From assembly GCA_022750375.1 (NCBI GenBank), contig JAKIVU010000008.1, positions 1-50,485 of the forward strand: a stretch of DNA of 50,485 bases, given 5' to 3'. Position numbers and translations under genes: made by a program. Shown here in pieces: positions 17,484 to 24,496 of this stretch. The stretch's first letter is position 1. Each line of letters starts with the position of its first letter. Below the pieces are notes generated by a model that worked only from the letters and a program-made list of their open reading frames with translations, was not told the origin of the DNA and ran no database searches. This DNA is from Thermoplasmata archaeon (GTDB lineage Archaea > Thermoplasmatota > Thermoplasmata > Lutacidiplasmatales > UBA184).

Positions 17484-17714
17484 TTACCAACCGAGTCGGT
17501 CGAGCTTTCGCGCGGCCTTGGTGGATTTCTTCCACTCTCGATAGTGGTCGCGGCAGAGCGGCGCCCGCCGGCCCTTGTCCGGCAACTGGGGGAACGCCTT
17601 TCGCGCTTCCGTGAGCGCGAGGTGACGGAGCGACGGCGACCCGCAGCCGGGGACGATGCACGGCTCCTCCATCTCCTCCCCGTTCCGCCGAGAGGGAGCT
17701 TCGGCGGGACTCAT
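17484..17714 (-). CDS. Small Cys/His putative zinc-binding protein in the sucCD operon
   Basis: A 76-residue basic protein. Its start overlaps the sucD stop (ATGA), so it is translated from the sucC-sucD mRNA. A likely zinc site is CIVPGC near residue 19 with CRDHYREW near 54 (C-x4-C and C-x2-H). The C-terminus (WKKSTKAARKLDRLGW) is Lys/Arg-rich, as in nucleic-acid-binding mini-proteins. I recognise no family. The coupling to succinyl-CoA ligase is real in the DNA but may not mean a shared function. Confidence 0.7.
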   Translation of the reverse strand: MSPAEAPSRRNGEEMEEPCIVPGCGSPSLRHLALTEARKAFPQLPDKGRRAPLCRDHYREWKKSTKAARKLDRLGW

Positions 17715-18595
17715 CGGTGCGCCTGCTTCGCCACGATCTCTGCGACGAGGTCAGGGATCTCGTAGGGGAATCGTGCGACGCGCGCTCCCGCCGCCGAGAG
17801 CGCGGCGAGCTTCGTCTCGGCGGTGCCCCGCCCGCGCGAGATGATCGCGCCGGCGTGCCCCATTCGCTTTCCGGGAGGGGCACTGCGCCCGGCGATGTAG
17901 GCAACGACCGGTTTCGTGACGTGGTGTCGAATGTACTCGGCGCCCTCCTCCTCGGCCGTGCCGCCGATCTCGCCGACCATGACGATCACGTCGGTCTCCG
18001 GGTCGGCCTGGAACAGAGGCAGCGCGTCCACGAACGATGTCCCGACGACCGGGTCGCCGCCGAGACCGATGCACGCGGACTGGCCGAGCCCGTGCTCCTT
18101 GATCCCGTTCACGATCTCGTAGGTGAGCGTGCCGCTCCGGGAAATGACCCCCACGCGCCCCGGATGGAACACCACGTTCGGGATGATCCCGATCTTGGCT
18201 TTTCCCGGGGCGGCGATCCCCGGGCAGTTCGGGCCGATGATCCGACCGCCCTTCGACCGGGAGTAGTGGTACATCACGAGCATGTCGTGGAACGGGATGT
18301 GCTCGGTCACGATCACCGAGAGCAGGATGCCCGCGTCGACCGCCTCGAGAAGAGCGTCCTTTGCGTACGGCGCGGGGACGAAGATGCATGATGCGTTCGC
18401 CTGCGTCCGTTGGACCGCCTCTCTCACGGAGTCGAACACGGGGACGCCCTCGACCTCGGTCCCTCCCTTTCCTGGGGTGACCCCCGCGACGACCTGAGTT
18501 CCGAACTGTTTCATCTGTCGAGTGTGGACGGTCCCCTGGTGACCGGTGATCCCCTGGACCACCACGCGGGTCCGTTCGTCGACGAGCACGGTCAT
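17711..18595 (-). CDS. sucD: Succinate-CoA ligase alpha subunit
   Basis: A 294-residue subunit, the usual length. The CoA-binding Rossmann part has GITGHQGTVHTRQM (residues about 14-27); SRSGTLTYEIVNG lies near 150, and the His that is phosphorylated during catalysis is in RMGHAGAI near residue 246. With sucC it interconverts succinyl-CoA and succinate with formation of ATP or GTP, a step of the citric acid cycle. It overlaps sucC by 4 bases. Confidence 0.97.
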   Translation of the reverse strand: MTVLVDERTRVVVQGITGHQGTVHTRQMKQFGTQVVAGVTPGKGGTEVEGVPVFDSVREAVQRTQANASCIFVPAPYAKDALLEAVDAGILLSVIVTEHIPFHDMLVMYHYSRSKGGRIIGPNCPGIAAPGKAKIGIIPNVVFHPGRVGVISRSGTLTYEIVNGIKEHGLGQSACIGLGGDPVVGTSFVDALPLFQADPETDVIVMVGEIGGTAEEEGAEYIRHHVTKPVVAYIAGRSAPPGKRMGHAGAIISRGRGTAETKLAALSAAGARVARFPYEIPDLVAEIVAKQAHR

Positions 18596-19725
18596 GCCTT
18601 GCCTCCGGCGGCGGCGACGACCGCTTGGGCCGATTCACGGAGGGTGGGGATGGAAGTGATCCCGGCGGCACGGAGGATCTCGACTCCTTCCTTCTCATTG
18701 TTCCCGCGGATTCGGGCGACCAAGGGGAACCGTTCGGCGGTCGGAACCTGCTTCATCGCTTCCACGAGCCCGGTCGCGACCGTGTCGCAGCGAGTGACCC
18801 CGCCGAAGATGTTCAGGAACACCGCCTTCGGTTTCGCCTGCGCCATGAGGAGGAACGCCTCGGTCACTTTCTTGGGGTCGTCCGTCCCCCCCAGGTCGAG
18901 GAAGACACCGGGTTCGCCGCCGAACTCCTTCAACACGTCCAGGGTCGCCATGGTCAGCCCGGCACCGTTCGCGATGACCCCGATGTTCCCGTCGAGCTGC
19001 ACGAACGCGATCCCCTTCTCCCGAGCGACCTCCTCGAGCGGCGTTCGGTCGTCCTGAATGTCGTCCCATTCGGGGTGCCGGAACCCCGCGTCGTCCTCGA
19101 TGATGACCTTCGCGTCCAGGGCCACCAGGCCATCGCCCACGACGGCGAGCGGGTTGATCTCCACGAGTTCCGCGTCTTCGCGCTGGAACAGCGTCCACAG
19201 GGATTCGAGGAGACGGTCCAAGGACTTGGCGGGGCCCCCCGTCAGACCGAGGGTCTGTCCGGCACGCCGCTTCTCGTACGACGCGAGTCCGGGGAACGGG
19301 TGAACGGGAATCTTGTCGATGGCGGAGTCGTCGACCGATTCGATCTCGACTCCCCCCTGAGGGCTCACGATCAGGATCGGAAGCCGAAGACTGCGGTCGA
19401 GTGTGAGCGAGAGGTAGAGTTCCTTCGCGATGGGGAGCTTCTCCTCCAGCAGGAGCTCGCGTACTTTCTCTCCCTTGAACTCGAGCCCGAGGATCGCGGC
19501 GGCCGCGACCCGCGCCTCGTCGGGAGTGTTGGCGAACTTGACCGCCCCGCCTTTTCCCCGACCGCCCGACAGCACCTGTGCCTTGATGACGCACGGAAGC
19601 GGTACCGTTCCGTTGCGCGTCAGCGCTTCCGCTTCCTCCGGTGTCCGTGCGACCTGTCCCTTCGGAAGCGGTAGGCCGTACTTTCGAAAGAGATCCTTCC
19701 CCCGCCACTCGGCGAGCTTGACCAT
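18592..19725 (-). CDS. sucC: Succinate-CoA ligase beta subunit (ADP/GDP-forming)
   Basis: A 377-residue subunit with an N-terminal ATP-grasp domain (VLSGGRGKGGAVKFA near residue 52, VEINPLAVVGDG near 194) and a C-terminal CoA-ligase domain (NIFGGVTRCDTVATGLVEA near 305). It supplies nucleotide and succinate binding for the SucCD enzyme. First gene of the leftward sucC-sucD-zinc protein operon; its TATA-like box and a 16-base palindrome lie just upstream. Confidence 0.97.
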   Translation of the reverse strand: MVKLAEWRGKDLFRKYGLPLPKGQVARTPEEAEALTRNGTVPLPCVIKAQVLSGGRGKGGAVKFANTPDEARVAAAAILGLEFKGEKVRELLLEEKLPIAKELYLSLTLDRSLRLPILIVSPQGGVEIESVDDSAIDKIPVHPFPGLASYEKRRAGQTLGLTGGPAKSLDRLLESLWTLFQREDAELVEINPLAVVGDGLVALDAKVIIEDDAGFRHPEWDDIQDDRTPLEEVAREKGIAFVQLDGNIGVIANGAGLTMATLDVLKEFGGEPGVFLDLGGTDDPKKVTEAFLLMAQAKPKAVFLNIFGGVTRCDTVATGLVEAMKQVPTAERFPLVARIRGNNEKEGVEILRAAGITSIPTLRESAQAVVAAAGGKA

Positions 19726-19731
19726 TGAAAT

Positions 19732-19747
19732 CCTCGGCGCGCCGAGG
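19732..19747. promoter_or_regulatory. Perfect 16-bp palindrome at the sucC transcription start
   Basis: CCTCGGCGCGCCGAGG is perfectly self-complementary. It lies between the sucC TATA-like element (19757-19764) and the ATG (19725), overlapping the start site predicted about 26 bp from the box. This is a place where an archaeal repressor would act; no protein is assigned. GC-rich background raises the chance of random palindromes. Confidence 0.45.
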
Positions 19748-19756
19748 CGGGCGGTC

Positions 19757-19764
19757 TATTAAGG
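19757..19764 (-). promoter_or_regulatory. TATA-like element of sucCD operon
   Basis: CCTTAATA on the minus strand, about 35 bp before ATG 19725, within GGCGG/CCGCC flanks. Confidence 0.55.
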
Positions 19765-19848
19765 CCGCCGGGGGGAAGTGGGTTCCGAGACCCATTTCGC
19801 TGTCCTCATGAACTCCAAGATCCGATCCGGCCCGGAGTTGCCCCGACA

Positions 19849-19861
19849 TTCACATTGTGAA
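19849..19861. promoter_or_regulatory. Palindrome upstream of ZIP-like gene
   Basis: TTCACATTGTGAA is a perfect 13-base palindrome with a central T, standing out in an unusually AT-rich patch. It is followed at once by an overlapping TGAAGTTCA palindrome (19859-19867) and by GTTCAC at 19877-19882. It lies about 30 bases upstream of the ZIP-like gene's TATA-like box, so it may be an activator or metal-regulator site. Confidence 0.5.
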
Positions 19862-19888
19862 GTTCATACCGTACATGTTCACGGCGGA

Positions 19889-19896
19889 ACTTAAGT
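19889..19896 (+). promoter_or_regulatory. TATA-like element of ZIP-like gene
   Basis: ACTTAAGT is centred about 35 bp before ATG 19928. Confidence 0.5.
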
Positions 19897-19927
19897 ACCC
19901 GTCGCTCCCGACGGCCCCGAACTCTGC

Positions 19928-20692
19928 ATGTCGAACTTCCCCGAGCTGCTCGCGCTGTCGGCGGTGATGGGCCTCTCGATCTACCTCTCGCTGCCGATCG
20001 TTCTCGCAAAATCGGTCCGCTCCCGCACCGTGATCGTGCTGAACGCGGTCGCGATCGGGATACTGATCTTCCTGCTCGCGGACGTCTTTTCCGACGCCGC
20101 CACGATCATCTACACCAACCCGGCGAGCCCGTACATCGCGAACTGGACGTACGCGTTCGCGTTCACCGCTGCGGTCGTCGTCTGCTTTCTCCTGCTCTTC
20201 TTCGCGGAGCACCACTCGAGGGGCAGCGTGCTCAGCCCCCGGGGACTCGCGCTCGTCGTCGCACTCGCGATCGGGTTTCAGAACCTCACCGAGGGTCTGG
20301 TCTTCGGGGCGACCTGGGCGGCGGGGACGCTCGGTCTGCTGACCGTCATCTTCGTCGGCTTCTTTCTCCAGAACGTCACCGAAGGCTTCCCGATCGCCGC
20401 CCCCCTGATCGGAAAGAACGAGCGCGGGCTCGGAGTGCTGGCCCTGCTCTTCCTGGTCGGCGGCCTCCCGACGGTGCTCGGCGGCGCCGTGGGGTACTTC
20501 TACAACAGTCAACTCCTCGACGTGACGTTTGACGCCCTCGCGATCGGCGCGATCCTCTACTGTATCCTACCGATGTTGCGGAACTCGTTCCGCCCTGCGG
20601 AGACTCCGGAGGCGTCCTACCTCAAGATGCGCCTGACGTACCTCGGAATCCTGCTCGGGTTCATCCTGGGATTCCTCGTCAACGCGGTCTAG
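19928..20692 (+). CDS. ZIP-like metal transporter homologue with altered metal site
   Basis: A 254-residue protein with about eight helices in the ZIP arrangement. The helix-4 and helix-5 metal motifs, usually HNxPEG-like, read FQNLTEGLVFGA (about residue 117) and LQNVTEGFPIAAP (about 148): the Glu and Gly are kept, but the first His of each is Gln. The loop FAEHHSRG holds a His pair. Zinc or iron transport is therefore possible but the metal choice or even the function may differ. A palindrome-rich promoter region lies upstream. The stop codon shares the CTAG palindrome with the stop of the convergent coaBC. Confidence 0.72.
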   Translation: MSNFPELLALSAVMGLSIYLSLPIVLAKSVRSRTVIVLNAVAIGILIFLLADVFSDAATIIYTNPASPYIANWTYAFAFTAAVVVCFLLLFFAEHHSRGSVLSPRGLALVVALAIGFQNLTEGLVFGATWAAGTLGLLTVIFVGFFLQNVTEGFPIAAPLIGKNERGLGVLALLFLVGGLPTVLGGAVGYFYNSQLLDVTFDALAIGAILYCILPMLRNSFRPAETPEASYLKMRLTYLGILLGFILGFLVNAV

Positions 20693-22050
20693 TCTGGACG
20701 CGATGGCCCCGCCGGCGCGCGGCGCGGCGACCGGCGGCCGGGTCCCCGATTCGAGCGGGCGGGGATCGAACGATGGGGCCGGGACGATCCTTTCGTCGGC
20801 GCGGCTCGCGTCGTGGAAGCGGGGCCGGCGAGCTCCCGGCCGATTTCGTCCAGCAGACGGCCCGCGAATACGGGTTTCGAGGCACGGATCCAAAACTTCG
20901 GCCCTTTCGGGGGAAGGATGAGGGCGTTCGTGTCGGTGCTTCCCATGGTCGCGACGTCGTTCGCCACGACCCAATCTGCCCCCGTGTCCTTTCGAAGTCG
21001 ACGGCCCTCCTCCTCGAGGCGGGCCGCTGAATCGCCGGCGAGGAGTTTGAACGCGACCAGGACCGCCGGCCGGGGAGACAGTCGGCGCAATTCGGGCAAC
21101 ACCTTGGGAGCTAGTTGCAGGGTGACCGACAACGTCGCCTGTTCGGCGGAGCGGATCTTCCCGGGTCGCCGGTCGACGACAAAGTCCGACAGGGCGGCCG
21201 GGACGAAGACGGCGTCCGCGGCCCGGAGCTCTGGGCTCCGTTCACGAGCGAGCGTGATGAGGTCGCCGACGCTCCTCCACGCCACCGGACGCAAATACGG
21301 CGGAACAGTCACTTGCAGAGCGCCGGTCCAAAGAGCGACCTCGGCGCCTCGAAAGAACGCCTGGGACGCCAACGCCACGGCCGACGCTCCCGAGCTTTCG
21401 TTCGTGAGCGAACGGACCGAGTCCAGTGACTCCCGGGCCGCGCCGCCGATCACGAGCACCCGTCGACCGGCCCAGGGTCCCCGGGCGATCCGGTGGAGCA
21501 CCGCCGCAGCGACCTCCTCCGGCGTCGCGATCTTCTCTTCTCCTTCTGCCGACGCTCCTTGGACGATGCCAACTCCCCACGACCGCAGCTTGTCGATGCT
21601 CTCGCGAACGGCCGGGTTGAGCCCCATGTGTTCGTGCATCGCCGGGGCGATCAGCAGGGGGACGCCCCCACCGAGCGCGACCGACGCGAACGAGGTCACG
21701 GGAGTGTCGTCAATCCCGTGGGCGATCTTCGAGATCGTGTTCGCGGTGGCAGGGGCGATGAGATAGAGGTCGGCGCGCCCCTCTCCGGGACCAAGTAAGG
21801 TCACGTGCTCGACGTTTCCCGTCAGCTGCACGATCGCCGGATGACCGGTCGCGAACTCCAACGCTTCCGCCGTGACGATGCGGGTCGCTTCGGGACTCAT
21901 CACGGCGCGGACATCGGCCCCGTGGCGGATGAGTTCGCGAATGATCTTCGGGACTTCGACCGCGGCGATCGACCCGGAGACCCCGACGAGAATACGGCGA
22001 CCGGCGAGGAGCTCGGTCGTCCGCCCGCGGATCACGTGGCTTGGGTGCAT
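20689..22050 (-). CDS. coaBC: Bifunctional phosphopantothenoylcysteine decarboxylase/synthetase
   Basis: A 453-residue fusion. The CoaC half (about 1-185) has GVSGSIAAVEVPKIIREL for FMN binding, the catalytic His in NVEHVTLL near residue 82, APATANTISKIAHG near 98 and APAMHEHM near 138. The CoaB half (about 190-400) has AALSDFVVDRRPGKIRS and ANDVATMGSTDTNALIL. It carries out the third and second-to-next steps of CoA synthesis from 4'-phosphopantothenate and cysteine. The last 45 residues are an Arg/Pro/Ser-rich tail not needed by the family, reaching into the 3' end of the convergent gene. The CoaB nucleotide-binding first part (VLVIGGAARESLDSVRSLTNESSG) fits the Thr/Arg/Asn pattern of the family. 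Confidence 0.95.
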   Translation of the reverse strand: MHPSHVIRGRTTELLAGRRILVGVSGSIAAVEVPKIIRELIRHGADVRAVMSPEATRIVTAEALEFATGHPAIVQLTGNVEHVTLLGPGEGRADLYLIAPATANTISKIAHGIDDTPVTSFASVALGGGVPLLIAPAMHEHMGLNPAVRESIDKLRSWGVGIVQGASAEGEEKIATPEEVAAAVLHRIARGPWAGRRVLVIGGAARESLDSVRSLTNESSGASAVALASQAFFRGAEVALWTGALQVTVPPYLRPVAWRSVGDLITLARERSPELRAADAVFVPAALSDFVVDRRPGKIRSAEQATLSVTLQLAPKVLPELRRLSPRPAVLVAFKLLAGDSAARLEEEGRRLRKDTGADWVVANDVATMGSTDTNALILPPKGPKFWIRASKPVFAGRLLDEIGRELAGPASTTRAAPTKGSSRPHRSIPARSNRGPGRRSPRRAPAGPSRPD

Positions 22051-22126
22051 GGGACTCTCTCGCCGGGGGTCGGCGGACTCCGGAGATAAGACCCGGCCTA
22101 TTAGGGAGGCGGCGGTCGGCTCCCTG

Positions 22127-22134
22127 CCTTAAAG
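22127..22134 (+). promoter_or_regulatory. TATA-like element of HAD hydrolase gene
   Basis: CCTTAAAG is centred 27-28 bp before ATG 22158, supporting that start over the longer track ORF. Confidence 0.6.
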
Positions 22135-22157
22135 AGGCGCGACTCCTCGACCCCAGC

Positions 22158-23036
22158 ATGCCCGGCGCGATTCCGCCCGTACCGCCCCCCGCGCCGGATG
22201 CCTCCTCTCCCGCCGAGCCTCCGCTCCAGGAACTCGAACTCCCGACCATCGGGCCCACGAGCCAGTTTGCCGAGATCGGCCACGGCGTGGGGCGGCCGAA
22301 GGAAACGATCGCTCCGGTCCGCGTGGAGCGCGGGCTGGTCGTCTTCGACCTGGATGGGACGATCCTCGACGACTTGGGCCTCATCAGCGTCGTGGCCGCG
22401 GACGTGATGTTCAAGGCGTTCGGCACACCGCTCGACGAAGCTCGGATCCACTACCTGGCCACCACGGGGATGCCGTTCGAGGCCCAGCTCTCCCAGCTCT
22501 ACCCAACCGCCCCGGTCGCACTTCGCGCGTCGACCGCTCGGACGTTCCATCAGCGCAAGGTGACGGAGGCCTACACGAAGGCGAAGCCGTTTCCCGAGAT
22601 CCCGAAACTTCTGAAGCGACTGGGGACGGAGCGGTGGACCCTCGCAGTATCGACCGGCGCGGAGACGGAAATGGCCGACGTGCTGCTCGAACGGGAGGGA
22701 CTCCGCTACTGGTTCGAGGATGTATTGGGCTCGGCAGAGGGGACGAAGCGGGAGCACCTCGCCGAGTATCGACGTCGATTCCCGGAGGTCCCGATGTTCA
22801 TGGTCGGTGATTCCCGATTCGATATGGAGGCGGCGCAATCCGTTCCCGGTGTCGCAGCCCTCGGTCGTGCCTCCACGCTGAAAGGATGGGGGTTGACTCC
22901 GCTCGACCTCCGGCAGTGGGGGGCGAAATGGGCCGACTACTCCCTCTCCGGGCTCCCGGAAGTGCTCGCCGAGTTCGAGCAGGCCACTCTCGATCCTGTG
23001 GGGCTCAAGCCTCGGCGCCGAGCGAAGCGGTCGTAG
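22158..23036 (+). CDS. HAD-superfamily hydrolase (phosphatase-like)
   Basis: The product is 292 residues from ATG 22158; the track start at 22041 ignores the promoter. A disordered Pro/Ala N-terminus (about 60 residues) leads into the HAD core: motif I VVFDLDGTILDD (nucleophile Asp near residue 63), a helical cap, motif II AVSTGAE (near 163), a Lys in GTKREHL (near 197), and motif IV VGDSRFDMEAA (near 216). This is the phosphoglycolate-phosphatase/beta-phosphoglucomutase type. Substrate is unknown. The stop codon directly abuts the 3' end of the tRNA-His gene on the other strand. Confidence 0.87.
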   Translation: MPGAIPPVPPPAPDASSPAEPPLQELELPTIGPTSQFAEIGHGVGRPKETIAPVRVERGLVVFDLDGTILDDLGLISVVAADVMFKAFGTPLDEARIHYLATTGMPFEAQLSQLYPTAPVALRASTARTFHQRKVTEAYTKAKPFPEIPKLLKRLGTERWTLAVSTGAETEMADVLLEREGLRYWFEDVLGSAEGTKREHLAEYRRRFPEVPMFMVGDSRFDMEAAQSVPGVAALGRASTLKGWGLTPLDLRQWGAKWADYSLSGLPEVLAEFEQATLDPVGLKPRRRAKRS

Positions 23037-23144
23037 GGCCGGGACCGAGAGTCTCAGGGCGCGGGGTTCGGCCCCACGCCGCTTTGAACCCGGGTCGAGG
23101 GATCCACAGTCCCCCAGGATAGGCCAAGCTACCCCATCCCGGCC
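23037..23144 (-). tRNA. tRNA-His (GTG) with T-loop intron
   Basis: On the minus strand the gene starts with the His-specific extra G(-1) at 23144 and ends at C73 (23037). Acceptor GCCGGGA pairs fully with TCCCGGC, and G-1 pairs with C73. Anticodon loop CTGTGGA gives GTG, flanked by GGGGA/TCCCT. D arm begins TGGGGTAG. The T arm is split: CCGGG-TTCAAA, a 32-base insert, then T-CTCGG, so removal restores a standard seven-base T loop TTCAAAT and a 5-bp T stem (one G-U). The mature length is 76 including G-1. CCA is not encoded. It is convergent with, and touches, the HAD gene. A weak TATA (CCTTTTCTC, about 23170) lies upstream. Confidence 0.92.
23051..23082 (-). other. tRNA-His intron at T-loop position 59/60
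   Basis: A 32-base insert. It folds as its own hairpin (GGCGTGGGG against CCCCGCGCC, loop CCGAA). At the junctions a bulge-helix-bulge forms: T stem CCGGG/CTCGG, then a 4-bp helix TTCA/TGAG (one G-U), a 5' bulge starting AAG and a 3' bulge ACT. Cutting after the second base of each bulge gives exactly TTCAAA|TCTCGG. The inner side has an extra C-C mismatch, so the motif is slightly relaxed. Confidence 0.85.
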
Positions 23145-23224
23145 ACGGGAGTTGGAGGAGGCGGCCGGGAGAAAAGGTTTCGCTCGAGGCCGCCGACGTT
23201 CGGGGGCAGGGAACAGTAACCCAC

Positions 23225-23926
23225 TCAGCGGTACGCCCAGACAACGGCCTGGCCGAAGAACCGCCACGGAACCCCGACATGCCGGAAGCCCGCGCGCTCG
23301 AGCGCGGCGAGCTCGGCGGTCAGCGTCGACGGGTGGTCGAATTTTTCGTGACCGTGCCAAACTTCCTGCGGACTCGTCCAGGCGCCGGTGCGACCGCCGG
23401 GGGCTGGGAGCATGGAGGCGATCTGGGCGTAGCGGGTGTCGAAGATCGAATCCTCGGGAAGGTGGTCGTCGGCGTCGCCAAAGTATCCTCCCGGAGCGAG
23501 GCAGCGATACACGCGCCGGAATAGACGCCACTTTTCCACGTCCGAGAGATGGTGGATCGCGAGGGCGGAGACGACGACGTCGTAGGTTCCTTCTTCGAAG
23601 GTGGCGAGGTCACCGGCGCTGAGCTCGAACCGCTCGCGGTACGGCCGGAGCTTGGTTCGCGCCCGGGTGATCATCTGAGGCGACAGGTCAATCCCCGTAA
23701 GATGGGCGTGCGGGAACCCCTCCAAGATCCGGGCGGTGAGGGTGCCGGTTCCGACTCCCAGCTCGAGCACTCGGAACGACCGGGTAGCTACGAACGGGAT
23801 GCCCCAAATGAGCGTTCGATGGAGGTCGCTGTACCCCGGCATCGACGCGCGGGCGGTTCGGTCGTACGCCGGAGCCTCGCGGTCGAACTCGCGGCGCATC
23901 CCCGTCGGGGTTCCGCGAGTGACCAT
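23225..23926 (-). CDS. Class I SAM-dependent methyltransferase
   Basis: A methyltransferase of about 233 residues. Motif I is VLELGVGTGTL (near residue 55), the acidic residue is in LTGIDLSP, and motif IV is YDVVVSALAIHHLSD near 120; YDRTARASMPGY before motif I resembles the CmoA/UbiE-like group. The track begins at ATG 23938, but a TATA-like element (CCCTAAGG, 23949-23956, minus strand) is only 14 bp from it and 27 bp from the in-frame ATG 23926, so I prefer the latter. Substrate unknown. It is next to the tRNA-His promoter. Confidence 0.85.
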   Translation of the reverse strand: MVTRGTPTGMRREFDREAPAYDRTARASMPGYSDLHRTLIWGIPFVATRSFRVLELGVGTGTLTARILEGFPHAHLTGIDLSPQMITRARTKLRPYRERFELSAGDLATFEEGTYDVVVSALAIHHLSDVEKWRLFRRVYRCLAPGGYFGDADDHLPEDSIFDTRYAQIASMLPAPGGRTGAWTSPQEVWHGHEKFDHPSTLTAELAALERAGFRHVGVPWRFFGQAVVWAYR

Positions 23927-23948
23927 GGATTCGCTCATCGCCGCGAGT

Positions 23949-23956
23949 CCTTAGGG
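23949..23956 (-). promoter_or_regulatory. TATA-like element of methyltransferase gene
   Basis: CCCTAAGG on the minus strand; 26-27 bp from ATG 23926, the spacing seen for leaderless genes elsewhere in this window. Confidence 0.45.
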
Positions 23957-24042
23957 TTTCGCAGCCGCAGGCCATCGGCCCGCGCAAGGGTAAAGACCTT
24001 CACCGGCAGGGCCGACTACCTCCCCGCGGGGCGGAGCAACGC

Positions 24043-24408
24043 ATGACGGCCGACGGGGACCGCAGACTCGCCCTGATCTTCGGGGTCATCGCCGCAGTAC
24101 TCCTCATCGCCGACGCGATCCTCCGCTTCCTGGTCAGCATTCTCTTTATCGCGACGGGGCGAGAGCTCGCCGCGCTCGGCTCAGTGAACGAGGCGGTGAT
24201 CTTCCTGGTGGTCGGCCTCGTCATCGGTTTCTTTTCCGTCATGGGTCGGAGCCGGACCGCCGACGGGAGCCTTGCGGTGGGAGTCATCCTCGTCGTCCTC
24301 GCGCTCCTCGGCTGGCTCGCGCTCGGGTTCTCGGGCAGCCTGCTCGCCCTTCTCGCGGCCGTTTTCACGTTGATCGCCGGCATCCTCTTCCTGGTTGCCG
24401 GTCGTTAA
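24043..24408 (+). CDS. Small four-helix membrane protein
   Basis: A 121-residue protein, almost entirely four hydrophobic helices: LALIFGVIAAVLLIADAILRF, EAVIFLVVGLVIGFFSVM, LAVGVILVVLALLGWLALGF and LLALLAAVFTLIAGILFLVAG. No family recognised. CGGAG 8 bases before ATG 24043 is a likely ribosome site; a TATA-like GGTAAAGA (about 23989-23996) would give a leader of about 20 bases. It ends in a strong hairpin shared with the convergent secreted-protein gene. Confidence 0.72.
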   Translation: MTADGDRRLALIFGVIAAVLLIADAILRFLVSILFIATGRELAALGSVNEAVIFLVVGLVIGFFSVMGRSRTADGSLAVGVILVVLALLGWLALGFSGSLLALLAAVFTLIAGILFLVAGR

Positions 24409-24453
24409 GTTCGTCGTCCGCCCCAAGAAAGCTCGGGCAAGAAAAAGAGAGGG

Positions 24454-24481
24454 GCGGAGGAGGGGCGAACCCCTCCTCCGC
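24454..24481. terminator. Strong hairpin between convergent genes
   Basis: Perfect 12-bp inverted repeat (core CGGAGGAGGGG / CCCCTCCTCCG) with a CGAA tetraloop, in the 88-base gap between two convergent genes. No T-run follows, so it may act as a bidirectional mRNA 3'-end structure rather than a classic terminator. Confidence 0.55.
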
Positions 24482-24496
24482 GGGCGAGGGTTGGCG

